NCBI RefSeq assembly: GCF_964212655.1
Contig: NZ_OZ156465.1
Coordinates: 3,534,001 to 3,598,000 of the forward strand
Reading direction: 5' to 3'
From: Candidatus Thiodiazotropha sp. LNASS1
Lineage (GTDB): Bacteria; Pseudomonadota; Gammaproteobacteria; Chromatiales; Chromatiaceae
Length of the DNA: 64,000 bases
Below the pieces are notes generated by a model. That model worked only from the letters and a program-made list of their open reading frames with translations. It did not search any database and was not told the DNA's origin. Positions within the stretch are counted from its first letter, which is position 1. Each line of letters begins with the position of its first letter. The position numbers and the translations under genes are program-made. Below are positions 9,584 through 18,174 of the stretch, in pieces.

Positions 9584-10555
9584 TCAAGAAATAATGCCTT
9601 CGTCCAGACGGCTTGATTCAATCAGGAAATCGTAGCAGCGATCGCGATTCCTCTTGTCCGCGCGCAGCTTCATGGCGGCACGCGGGTGTTGATTGAGGTG
9701 TCCGCTGATGCCATAGATGTCATTGAATCCCCATTCGATCTCTTTGCGTAGAGGGACGAACTCATCCTGGATCGCTTTGTATATGGGTTCGACGTCAAAC
9801 TTGGGGTTTTTCAAGAAATTGAGCAGCAGTTCAAGGTTGCAGTTACCAGCACCGCGACCGATGCCATTGATGGTTGCGTCGAGAAGGTTTACCCCGTCGA
9901 TTATCGCCTGCTGGGTATTGGAGAAGGCGAGCTGTTGATTGTTGTGTGCATGGAATCCCAGTTCCTTGCTTGGCGCGTATTTCTTGTAGAGATTCAGGTA
10001 ATCGGTCACCTGTTCGGAATAGAATGCGCCGTAGCTGTCGACGAGATAAAGGTAATCAAGTTCGGCAGTCTCCTCAACCTGGTTGAGGGCCTCGATCAAC
10101 TCGGTACGAATGGCGGCAGAGCAGGCCATGATATTGATGGTTGTTTCGTACCCCATGTCCTTTGAGCGTTTGACCAGGTCCAATCCTTTGTCGATGTCGG
10201 GGACATAACAGGCCACGCGCGCCATGTCGAACGGACTTTGATCTCTGGGTTTCAGGCTATTGATATCCACCCGGCCGATATCGAACATCACCGCGATCAA
10301 AGGTGGGTTTTCACATTCATGGGAGTCGATAATCATCTTCAGATCATCATCGTCACAGAAGTTCCATTTGCCGAATTTATCCCGACTGTATTCCTCACTG
10401 ACGGCAAGCTTCTTGCCCAGTTCGATAATATCCACGGCGGAATCACAGGCAGCGCGATAGACCGCCTTTACGAAATCATCGGTAAAATGGTAGTTGTTGA
10501 TCAGACCGCCGTCGCGAATGGTACAGTCAAGTACTTTGAGCTCTTTGCGAAACAC
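9584..10555 (-). CDS. HMGL-like DRE-TIM aldolase-domain protein
   Basis: This 323-residue TIM-barrel protein belongs to the DRE-TIM metallolyase group (HMG-CoA lyase, isopropylmalate synthase, 4-hydroxy-2-oxovalerate aldolase). The N-terminal DCTIRDGG motif supplies the metal-binding Asp and the catalytic Arg, and GFHAHNNQQLAFSN carries the two metal-binding His residues. GIGRGAGNCNLELLL is the typical following loop. The start is a GTG with GAGGA nine bases upstream. It lacks the C-terminal extension of isopropylmalate or homocitrate synthases, so it is probably an aldolase or lyase. No pathway neighbour clarifies the substrate. Similar stand-alone proteins occur in surface-polysaccharide loci, but there is no such locus here. 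Confidence 0.75.
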   Translation of the reverse strand: MFRKELKVLDCTIRDGGLINNYHFTDDFVKAVYRAACDSAVDIIELGKKLAVSEEYSRDKFGKWNFCDDDDLKMIIDSHECENPPLIAVMFDIGRVDINSLKPRDQSPFDMARVACYVPDIDKGLDLVKRSKDMGYETTINIMACSAAIRTELIEALNQVEETAELDYLYLVDSYGAFYSEQVTDYLNLYKKYAPSKELGFHAHNNQQLAFSNTQQAIIDGVNLLDATINGIGRGAGNCNLELLLNFLKNPKFDVEPIYKAIQDEFVPLRKEIEWGFNDIYGISGHLNQHPRAAMKLRADKRNRDRCYDFLIESSRLDEGIIS

Positions 10556-10736
10556 GTTGGGATTCCTCGTGACATCAGGTGGGATTGAATCTGCTGATTC
10601 TAGCCGATCGCATGCGCACGTACTATAGGTGAGTTTCTGAACGGATCGATATCATCATGAAATGAATTACAGGTTTATTCGATAATCTGTGCGTTGACAG
10701 TCAGAGCTATGCCATTGGGGTCAGTGATGAATGGCC

Positions 10737-11594
10737 CTAGGAGGCTTTACTGAGTGGTGCGAGTGTTTCCAATAGCTTATCAACCTCAGATTCGACGGTT
10801 TCCGATATTTCGAGGCAGATATCAGATGAGACATTGGCGCTGTCCAATGCCGATGGATGAGGTTGCAGCGTCCCCTGGTCAAAGGGCTGGTCTTCATTCC
10901 AGGATCTGGATAGAAGCACGGCGATGTGTACGATAGAGGTTTCCAAAAAGAATTTTCTGGAGCGCAGGGGTTCCGGGTGAAATTCGGTTGTTTCGATCAG
11001 GGAGTCCGGCAGTTGCCATTGTCGCATCAGGACAGCGCCAACCCGGGCATAATCCAGACCCAGCAATTCGCGTTCGACCTCCACTGGTGGCAGTTGTTGC
11101 TCTCGAGCGAGGTTATCGGCCCTTATGATCTCCTGGGGAACGCTTTGATAAAGGATCAGGTGGCCGATGTCACTCAGTAGGCCGGCGACAAACAGTCGCT
11201 CACTATCCAGCACGCCCCGCCGCTTGGCGAGCTGTTGGGCGGCAAGTCCGCTGAACACGCTGCTTCTCCAAAAACTGCGCATATCCAGGTGGGCGGGATC
11301 GATACCGCTGAAGGCGTGGGCGACGCAGGTTGTCAGCGCCAGATCGTGGATTTGCTGGGCGCCGAGCATACTGACGGCTCTTATCACGGTCTTTATTCGG
11401 CCGGCAAGGCCGAAATAGGGGCTGTTAACCAGTTTGAGCACTCGGGTCGTCAATGCCGGATCTGTACTGACGGCATCGGCAATTTCGGTAATCTCGTAGT
11501 CGGGTCGCTCGACCACCGATTTCAGTCTTAAGTAGGCTTCAGGCAGGCTTATGAGTTTGGCTTCGCTGGTCACCTTTTCCCAGAGGGTTGGCAT
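10737..11594 (-). CDS. HDOD-domain signalling protein
   Basis: This 285-residue cytoplasmic protein is almost entirely an HDOD domain, a catalytically inactive relative of HD phosphohydrolases found in bacterial signalling. The family start is clear (residues 15-60: LISLPEAYLRLKSVVERPD, then a helix with ISTDPALTTRVLKLVNSPYF-like sequence), followed by SMLGAQQIHDLALTT and the region FVAGLLSDIGHLIL, where HD enzymes have HD. GAGG lies upstream of the ATG. It is encoded upstream of the large GGDEF/EAL gene on the same strand as that gene's downstream neighbour, and may act in the same second-messenger network. The precise partner is unknown. Confidence 0.85.
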   Translation of the reverse strand: MPTLWEKVTSEAKLISLPEAYLRLKSVVERPDYEITEIADAVSTDPALTTRVLKLVNSPYFGLAGRIKTVIRAVSMLGAQQIHDLALTTCVAHAFSGIDPAHLDMRSFWRSSVFSGLAAQQLAKRRGVLDSERLFVAGLLSDIGHLILYQSVPQEIIRADNLAREQQLPPVEVERELLGLDYARVGAVLMRQWQLPDSLIETTEFHPEPLRSRKFFLETSIVHIAVLLSRSWNEDQPFDQGTLQPHPSALDSANVSSDICLEISETVESEVDKLLETLAPLSKAS

Positions 11595-11907
11595 TTTATT
11601 ACCTCAAATCGCTGCGTACCCGATCACTTGGCGCCACGGTACTATTGCTAGCCTCCGGTTTCAATGCGCAGCATGAATAAATATTGGTCGGTGGCGTATA
11701 GGGGAATTATATCAGCCCTGCGCTATAATCGAAGTGCGGATTATAAGGCGGGAGTGTATGGCCGTGGTGTTTGACTCACCAAAGGAAGGTGTGATTCCGT
11801 CGCATTGAATTGGCAGTGGCCCGGGATGGGTGCCTGTGAGTTGCCTGTTTGGCGTCCGGCTTACTGCTTTTATAGTGCCACCAGGCGTCCAACCAACCGA
11901 ATGACTG
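11595..11907. other. Intergenic region, no gene recognised
   Basis: This gap lies between the stop of the GGDEF/EAL gene and the start of the HDOD gene, both minus strand. It presumably contains the HDOD promoter. No coding frame with convincing composition was seen. Confidence 0.4.
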
Positions 11908-14901
11908 TCAACTGTTATAGATTCGAAGTAGATCAGTGGCTTGTTCCATAGTGACGGGATCGCTGTAAAAGGATCCCTGTATCTCATCGCATTCAAGCTG
12001 CGAAAGCATATGCTTTTGAGTCTCGGTTTCCACACCGATGGCTGCGACCTTTAAGCCGAGGCTTTTAGCCATCGAGATGATTGCTTTAACAATAATCAGG
12101 TTTTGGCTGTCGGGGAGGGTGCTGTCGATGAATTCCCGGTCGATCTTGATATTCCTGATCGGCAGATTAGGCAGGTAGCTGAGGGATGAAAATCCCTTCC
12201 CAAAATCATCCAGGGTGAACTGAATTCCGGCTTTACTCATGGCATGCATTGCTGCTTGAGTCTGATCGAAGTTTTCAATAAGTGTACTCTCAGTGATTTC
12301 AAGTTCGACTTTGTTGGGCGGTATCTTGCGCTTGTTGCATATTCGAAGGAACCTTTCACTGAGTGTGGACTCATCCCTTAATTGGACAGGTGAAAGATTG
12401 ACTGCGATACGTAGATCACGGAAGCCCATTTTATGCCAGCGACGCAGATCCAAACAGGCTTTTTTAAAGACCCAGTTTCCCAGCTTGTTAATCAGACCGG
12501 TATGTTCGGCAACAGGAATAAAGTCGTCTGGCGGTATGGGTCCGACCTTGGGATGTGTCCAGCGGGTGAGTGCTTCCATGGATGTAATAAGGCCGGTTTT
12601 GGCATCGATCTTCGGTTGGTATACGACCTCAAACTGTTGCTGAATTATGGCTTTATAAAATTGCATCTCCAGCCAAATGTCGTGGAATGCATTTCTGTTG
12701 AGGTCTCTCGAAAAGAATTTGATGTTATTGCTTCCAGGATTGCTTTTGGCAGCGTGTCTGGCGCTATAGGCCATTTGCAGAAGGTCGAAAGTGGTGTCGC
12801 CGTCGTGCGGATAGAATGCGGCGCCAACACTGAAAGAGACAAACAGTTCCTGGTTATCGACCTCCATGGTTTTCTTTAATCTGCCAAGAATACGGCGTAT
12901 CACCCATGTTACGGACTGAATATCTTTGATATCGCTGAGAACCAGGGCGAATTCGTCGTTGTTCAAGCGGGTTATGGCAGGGATTTCATCGTTCTCCTCT
13001 TTATCCAGCACTGCAACGGTGTCGGATCTGCGGAGTGAATCGATCAGTCGTTCAGCTACGATTTTCAGGATCTGATCGCCTATTCCTTGCCCAAAAGCCT
13101 TGTTGATGCGTGAAAAGTTATCGATGTCCAAGGAGACCACGGCAACCGCGTGTTTGTTACGCTCTGCCCTGATAATGTCTCTCGATACGCGGTCATCGAA
13201 CAAAAGTTTGACGGGTAAACCGGTTAATTCATCGCTTTTACCCCGTTTGCTTATCTCATCCCGGGTGTACTCAAGCTCGGATTCAAGCCGCTTGACGATC
13301 GTTTGAAGATTATCTACTTCGGCCTGCAACAGACCTGCTGTGGCCGTGTCGATCGCATTTTCAGGTACCGGAATGATCTCTTCTGCTTTGTCGTTATCCC
13401 GTTTTACATTTTTCTTTAATCCGGGTTTCCAAACGATGACCTGATTTTTGCCTTGCTGCTTGGCCGCATAAAGCGCATCGTCCGCATTGTTGACCAGTAA
13501 TATCGAATCTTCCATCTGCTGTTGTAAGGCAGCAAGGCCAAAGCACAGCGTAACCTGCTGGCGATTGGTGAACAATGTGCGGCATTTATTCTGTATGTCC
13601 AGGCGTAGTCGATCTGCGATGGTCGTCGCCTGTTTGATATCTGCATTCGGTAATGCCAGTGTAAACTCGTCACCACCATATCTGCCGACTACATCCTCGG
13701 GTCTTGAATTGCTGTTCAGGATCTCCGCTACAAGCTTAATGATTTTATCGCCGTTTGCATGGCCATACAGGTCATTTATCCACTTGAAATTGTCGATATC
13801 GACCATCATGAAAACCAGGTCGTGTCCTTTCGATTTGGACTGCTCGAATAACATATCAAGCTTATTGAAAAAGGCGCGGCGATTGAGGCATCCGGTGAGT
13901 GGATCTCTTGTCGCGAGATACTCCAACTCAACGGTTTTGTCCCGCAGTGCCTTTTCGGAAATCCTCAGTTTGCTGAGTGTAGAGCTGAGTTTTCTATGCT
14001 GCTTTTCCAGATCGGTAAGATCATCGAATGTGGCGAGTACGCCACGGATGGTTCCTAGCGAATCAAAAATGGGTGCTGTATTGACTGAGAAGGTTTTTGT
14101 CTTATTGCTATATTCCAGACGTACCGGTACCCCGGTTTTGCGTTCACAATTGTACAAGCTGAAATGCCAGGGCAGGATATCACCATCCATGCCGCCCTCT
14201 CTCTGCTTCCACTGCATATGGCCGATTTTTTTACCAATAACCTCTTCTCTATTTTTTTGTCCAGTTTTCGCAATAAACGAGTCATTGGCCAAGACAATCC
14301 TCTCTTTCTCATTGACAATGACGAGTCCTTCGGAAAGCGCATTAAACGCGTTTCTGACTTTTTCGGGGATAATTGAAATCGTATCGAAATGGTGAGTGAA
14401 TTTCTTGTTGAAAAATAGATAAGTGATCAGGATGAGTAATATGGTGATGAGTACGAATACAGCCAGTTCGATCAGCGAATATCTCATCACATCCGATTGG
14501 TGGCCAAAGGCCAATTCAAGCGTTCCCACCACCCGGTCATTTTTCTCTATGGGGACCTTTATCTCCTTGTAGATCGGGCGGTCCGGGACAAGCTCCCCGG
14601 GATGCGAATGGTGTCCTCCGACTTCCAAGTGTATTCCGTCATTGAGATAGACGGCCGCGGATATAATTGCAGCATGCTCTTCTACGACTTCATTCAGTAG
14701 GGACTCAACGGATGGATGGTGGTCAAGCGATACCAGCGATGACAGGCGTGAAGCTGTGTCTGTGGCCGTCTTCATCTGGTTTGATACTTGTCGCCGGTCC
14801 CCCTCTGGGACACTGTTCGACAGCTGGAGCAGGGTGAGTACTCCAAGTGTGATGATGATAGCGACGATGCCTAGTTTGTACGAGAGGATGAGTGGACGCA
14901 T
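11908..14901 (-). CDS. Membrane PAS-GGDEF-GGDEF-EAL protein with degenerate second GGDEF and altered EAL site
   Basis: This 997-residue c-di-GMP protein starts with a membrane helix (about residues 10-28), a periplasmic sensor segment, a second helix (about 143-165) and a PAS-like domain (about 185-300). The first GGDEF domain (about 345-505) has the intact signature GRYGGDEF. A second GGDEF-like domain (about 580-725) reads RLNNDEF and is likely inactive. The EAL domain (about 745-995) keeps MEALTRW, NLSPVQL, EITEST, LDDFGKGFSSL and KIDREF. The usual AEGVET loop instead reads AIGVET, with Ile955 replacing the Glu that in RocR (E352) is described as catalytic; the downstream Gln975 is retained. 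From this I infer a diguanylate cyclase whose EAL domain binds c-di-GMP or is poorly active. Confidence 0.9.
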   Translation of the reverse strand: MRPLILSYKLGIVAIIITLGVLTLLQLSNSVPEGDRRQVSNQMKTATDTASRLSSLVSLDHHPSVESLLNEVVEEHAAIISAAVYLNDGIHLEVGGHHSHPGELVPDRPIYKEIKVPIEKNDRVVGTLELAFGHQSDVMRYSLIELAVFVLITILLILITYLFFNKKFTHHFDTISIIPEKVRNAFNALSEGLVIVNEKERIVLANDSFIAKTGQKNREEVIGKKIGHMQWKQREGGMDGDILPWHFSLYNCERKTGVPVRLEYSNKTKTFSVNTAPIFDSLGTIRGVLATFDDLTDLEKQHRKLSSTLSKLRISEKALRDKTVELEYLATRDPLTGCLNRRAFFNKLDMLFEQSKSKGHDLVFMMVDIDNFKWINDLYGHANGDKIIKLVAEILNSNSRPEDVVGRYGGDEFTLALPNADIKQATTIADRLRLDIQNKCRTLFTNRQQVTLCFGLAALQQQMEDSILLVNNADDALYAAKQQGKNQVIVWKPGLKKNVKRDNDKAEEIIPVPENAIDTATAGLLQAEVDNLQTIVKRLESELEYTRDEISKRGKSDELTGLPVKLLFDDRVSRDIIRAERNKHAVAVVSLDIDNFSRINKAFGQGIGDQILKIVAERLIDSLRRSDTVAVLDKEENDEIPAITRLNNDEFALVLSDIKDIQSVTWVIRRILGRLKKTMEVDNQELFVSFSVGAAFYPHDGDTTFDLLQMAYSARHAAKSNPGSNNIKFFSRDLNRNAFHDIWLEMQFYKAIIQQQFEVVYQPKIDAKTGLITSMEALTRWTHPKVGPIPPDDFIPVAEHTGLINKLGNWVFKKACLDLRRWHKMGFRDLRIAVNLSPVQLRDESTLSERFLRICNKRKIPPNKVELEITESTLIENFDQTQAAMHAMSKAGIQFTLDDFGKGFSSLSYLPNLPIRNIKIDREFIDSTLPDSQNLIIVKAIISMAKSLGLKVAAIGVETETQKHMLSQLECDEIQGSFYSDPVTMEQATDLLRIYNS

Positions 14902-15377
14902 CTGAATGGTAGAGGTTCGGCCGGTTCGACAGTTGTTTGGTTGGTTGTCACGGTATCTAATTCAGCATTTTGTTAAATATATGTCACAGTTTCTGTATCG
15001 ACGGATTCCTCGTTTTATTTAGTACGCATATCAATACGAGCATCATTGAGTTGAGAGATGCGCAGGTGGCGTGAATGGACATGGAAGTGTCTGCCTGAGT
15101 AATGTAACCAATTGAATAAAAAACAATAATATGTGTCATGTACTTTTTTCTCTGTGCCCGGACCGAAACGACGGCATGCCCCGTTTGTGGTGTGCAGACT
15201 AACCAAACGGATCATACTTTACAGGTGTAGGGGCCACGTCTGATCAAGTGTGCAATAACAACAGGTGATTTATTGCGGATCTCAATGGGGACTTTTTATA
15301 ATTTACACAAGTCGGCAGATCAACCGTGAATGGGTAATGCCATGACAGACAGCCGTGTTGAGTTGAATACCCGCGCC
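14902..15377. other. Intergenic region, no gene recognised
   Basis: This AT-rich gap probably holds the promoter of the GGDEF/EAL gene. The short open frames on either strand have composition unlike the neighbouring genes and no recognisable ribosome-binding site, so none is called. Confidence 0.4.
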
Positions 15378-15671
15378 TTAATTGCCATATATCGATTCCA
15401 TCTTGTTGGCGATACGGCTTTGATTCTTTACTTCATTCAATGGGTATTTCACGATGACGCCATATCGTTTCAGTTCACCGATCCTGATTTCCGCATAGGG
15501 AACTTCGTTGCCCAATTCTGCCGTGACTTTCACGTTATGTCGTTCAAGACAGTCGCTCTTATTGGTCAGGCCGCAGTAGTTTGCCGGCTGACTGATAATA
15601 TCGATCAATTGTTCAAGGTAGTTGCTGATGTTCTCCAGTCCACGTGAGGATTTAGCGGGTTTCTGTTCCAT
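15378..15671 (-). CDS. Small hypothetical cytoplasmic protein
   Basis: This 97-residue hydrophilic protein has no signal peptide or membrane segment. Its central sequence (NVKVTAELGNEVPYAEIRIG, then LKRYGVIVKYPLNEVKNQ) looks like a compact alpha/beta domain. A GGAAAAA purine run lies upstream of the ATG. An overlapping plus-strand frame of similar length has a less protein-like composition. I do not recognise a family. It is encoded divergently from the HBM-HAMP receptor gene and may share its promoter region. Confidence 0.5.
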   Translation of the reverse strand: MEQKPAKSSRGLENISNYLEQLIDIISQPANYCGLTNKSDCLERHNVKVTAELGNEVPYAEIRIGELKRYGVIVKYPLNEVKNQSRIANKMESIYGN

Positions 15672-15825
15672 ATCGGCTTTTTTCCGTTATGACGGTTTAT
15701 GGTCACGGGTCATCAGCTTCTTGACTACACTTGGTTAACTGTAACAGAACTGTCATAAAGGATTGCTATGGTCATTGGAAACACGGGTGGAGAGCGTGAA
15801 TATTTAAGGCGCCAAGGGGCAAGAT

Positions 15826-17532
15826 ATGGGTAAATTTGCAAGCAAGTTACGCATTGGGGAGAAGATAGGATTCGGCTTTGGTCTGGTGGGTCTGCTGTTT
15901 CTTGGTGTAATTTGGCAGTATCACTCGACACTGCAGCAATCGCTGGGTGACTACCAGCGACTCCAGGATGTCTATGGTGCAAAAAAGAGCTATGCGCTGG
16001 AGATCGAAAACAGCATGCTCGAGGCACGCCGGGTAGAAAAGCTGTTTCTTATCGATCGCAGCGAAGCGCGTGTGGAGGAGGTAGGCGGGCATGTGCAGGA
16101 TGTACTCCGGTATGCAGAAGAACTGGGAAATATCGATCAGTCCGCCGCCAAAACATCGAGTCGAATCTCTGAGCTCAGCCATGCCTACAATCAGCAATTC
16201 CTGATGATTGCAGACGCCTGGCGAACAAAAGGACTGGATCATAATTCAGGTCTGCAGGGGGCATTTCGTAATACCGTGCATGAGCTGGAAGCAATGGCCG
16301 GCCGTTTTAAAGTGGGAAACCTCTATTTGCAACTACTGCAAATACGTCGAGGAGAGAAGGATCTCGGACTAAGACGAGAAGCGCAATACCGCGACAGGGT
16401 TTTTCAGCTTATCGAGGAGTATAAACAGAAGTTAGCCGACTCAGAGCTGGAGCAGCCGGTACAGGAAAAGTTTTTGCAGGAGATCAATACCTACCGTGAT
16501 ACTTTTACGGTCTATGCGCGTGATGTGCTTGCGAATCAAAACGTTGCAGGCGGTAAGGGGCCGTTTCGGCAAGCAGCCCACCGGCTCGAAGCGCTCATCA
16601 ACGGTCATTATATACCCGACCTGGAACAACATATTCTGCAACTTAGGCGACGGGAAAAGGACTACCTGCTCAGGGGTGACAAGGTCTATGTGGACATGGC
16701 GCTCCACGAACTCGAGCTTATCAATGCCCAGGTCGAGGGGTCTGGTATCTCCATCAAGGATAAAGCCATGTTTGGTGGTTTATTGGCAAAATATAAAAAT
16801 GACTTCCTGGCACTGGTAGAGCAAAACGGGAGAATTGAACAGGTCACTGAGGAGATGAAAAAGGCGGTATCCGAAATTGCCGGCCTTGTGGAAGCCAATG
16901 TGGTCAGCGCCAACCAAACGATGAATCAGATGGCATCGGATATCAATTTCACGTCCAGAGAGAACGAGAAACTGATGTTGTGGATTGTAGCCGGTGCTGT
17001 CTTATTGGGAATATTCTTTGCCATTACCATCACACTGCGTATCGTCCACCCGCTGCGGAAAATGGCGGGTATACTGGATCAACTGGCGTATGAAGAACCG
17101 GCGGAACGAATGCCGTTTGTTCCTGAAGGACGGGATGAGGTTAATTCCATGGCCGAGTCGGTCAACACGATGGCCGACCATAAGGCGCGTTTTATAGCCT
17201 GGTGGAAGATGTCGATGGAAGAGGCCGATGTCTGTGAGCAGCTTAAGAAGGTCATCACGGCGGGTGACGGGCAAAAGACTCAATCGCTTGGAGAGGCTGA
17301 AAAGGAGCTGTTGAACGCAATCGCGGCAAGGAGAGAGTTACTCACGGAACAGTACCGTGAGATATCGCGACTCAACAGGGGCATATCCGAGCGGGCGGAA
17401 AGGTTGCTGAAGGAGCACCACAAGGGTGAATCGGGTACATCGATCAATACGATTTACCATTTGACGCAATCGATACGCAATATTCTTGAGATGACGGCGA
17501 CACCGCACAATTCCAAAGCGATGACAGGCTAG
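15826..17532 (+). CDS. HBM-type sensor with HAMP but no signalling domain
   Basis: This 568-residue inner-membrane protein has TM1 at about 14-30, a large all-helical periplasmic region (about 31-380) and TM2 near 385-405. The periplasmic region contains two copies of a basic/acidic helix motif (QIRRGEKDLGLRREAQYRDR and QLRRREKDYLLRGDKVYVDM), a pattern typical of HBM (helical bimodular) chemoreceptor domains that bind small organic acids. A HAMP domain follows (RIVHPLRKMAGILDQLAYEE onward). Only about 110 residues remain afterwards, without the MCP hairpin tip, kinase or GGDEF motifs. The HAMP-proximal tail is predicted helical. It could be a truncated receptor or a partner whose output lies in another protein. 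A GGGGCAAG site precedes the ATG. Confidence 0.75.
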   Translation: MGKFASKLRIGEKIGFGFGLVGLLFLGVIWQYHSTLQQSLGDYQRLQDVYGAKKSYALEIENSMLEARRVEKLFLIDRSEARVEEVGGHVQDVLRYAEELGNIDQSAAKTSSRISELSHAYNQQFLMIADAWRTKGLDHNSGLQGAFRNTVHELEAMAGRFKVGNLYLQLLQIRRGEKDLGLRREAQYRDRVFQLIEEYKQKLADSELEQPVQEKFLQEINTYRDTFTVYARDVLANQNVAGGKGPFRQAAHRLEALINGHYIPDLEQHILQLRRREKDYLLRGDKVYVDMALHELELINAQVEGSGISIKDKAMFGGLLAKYKNDFLALVEQNGRIEQVTEEMKKAVSEIAGLVEANVVSANQTMNQMASDINFTSRENEKLMLWIVAGAVLLGIFFAITITLRIVHPLRKMAGILDQLAYEEPAERMPFVPEGRDEVNSMAESVNTMADHKARFIAWWKMSMEEADVCEQLKKVITAGDGQKTQSLGEAEKELLNAIAARRELLTEQYREISRLNRGISERAERLLKEHHKGESGTSINTIYHLTQSIRNILEMTATPHNSKAMTG

Positions 17533-17628
17533 TGTTGGATTCGGGGGAGTGAACGGCGTAGCTGACGAAAGGCCTCATATTCGTCTATCAGCCGGGCGTA
17601 TCGCTTATCGGTTACTTAGGCATGCGGG

Positions 17629-18159
17629 TCATACCGGAATGGGTATTACCATGACCGGCACCTTGGAGTGACGGATGACGCGACGTGCGGTGTCTCCCAT
17701 CAGGCCACCTCGCAGAATGCCTTGGCCACGCTTACCGATAACCACCAGGTCGTAGCCGCCGGAGTGGGCCTTTTCCACGATTCTGTCACCCGGTTCGCCA
17801 ATGTCGACGGCCACGTCGTAGGTTACATAGGGTGAATCGTCGCTGCTGTCCATGCATTCTTCGCAGAACTGTTCGATACCCTCTTTAATCGAGGCGTCGC
17901 TGCGTTTCCGATTCACCAGGATCTCCCTGGCGTCTTCCACGTTGCGGTTTCTGATCTCGTTCCAAAGCTCCTCATTGAAGTAGCCTTCGAGAAACTTCTC
18001 GAACTCACGGGATTCCACCACGTGGAAGACGGTCAGTGCGGCATCGTAGGTATGTGCCAGACTGGCGGCATGAGGAAAGGCCAGGCGGCCCTCTTCAGAG
18101 AGATCGGTGACATAGAGGATCTTTTTATAGCCGATACGGGGTAGTTTTCTATTAGGCAT
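17629..18159 (-). CDS. Universal stress protein (UspA family) linked to a TRAP transporter
   Basis: This 176-residue cytoplasmic Usp begins with the family's first strand (KKILYVTDLSEEGRLAFPHA). It ends with VVIGKRGQGILRGGLMGDTARR, close to the ATP-binding G-2x-G-9x-G(S/T) pattern except that Asp follows the last Gly. It lies 15 bases downstream of the TRAP permease gene on the same strand, so it is almost certainly cotranscribed. An analogous arrangement is known in the Halomonas ectoine system, where TeaD modulates TeaABC, so a regulatory role in transport is a reasonable inference. Confidence 0.88.
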   Translation of the reverse strand: MPNRKLPRIGYKKILYVTDLSEEGRLAFPHAASLAHTYDAALTVFHVVESREFEKFLEGYFNEELWNEIRNRNVEDAREILVNRKRSDASIKEGIEQFCEECMDSSDDSPYVTYDVAVDIGEPGDRIVEKAHSGGYDLVVIGKRGQGILRGGLMGDTARRVIRHSKVPVMVIPIPV

Positions 18160-18174
18160 ATCCGATCTCGCTTA

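Noticed and set aside
15330-15647. 105-residue plus-strand frame overlapping the small hypothetical gene
   Set aside because: Its composition is less protein-like than the minus-strand frame and it has no clear ribosome-binding site.
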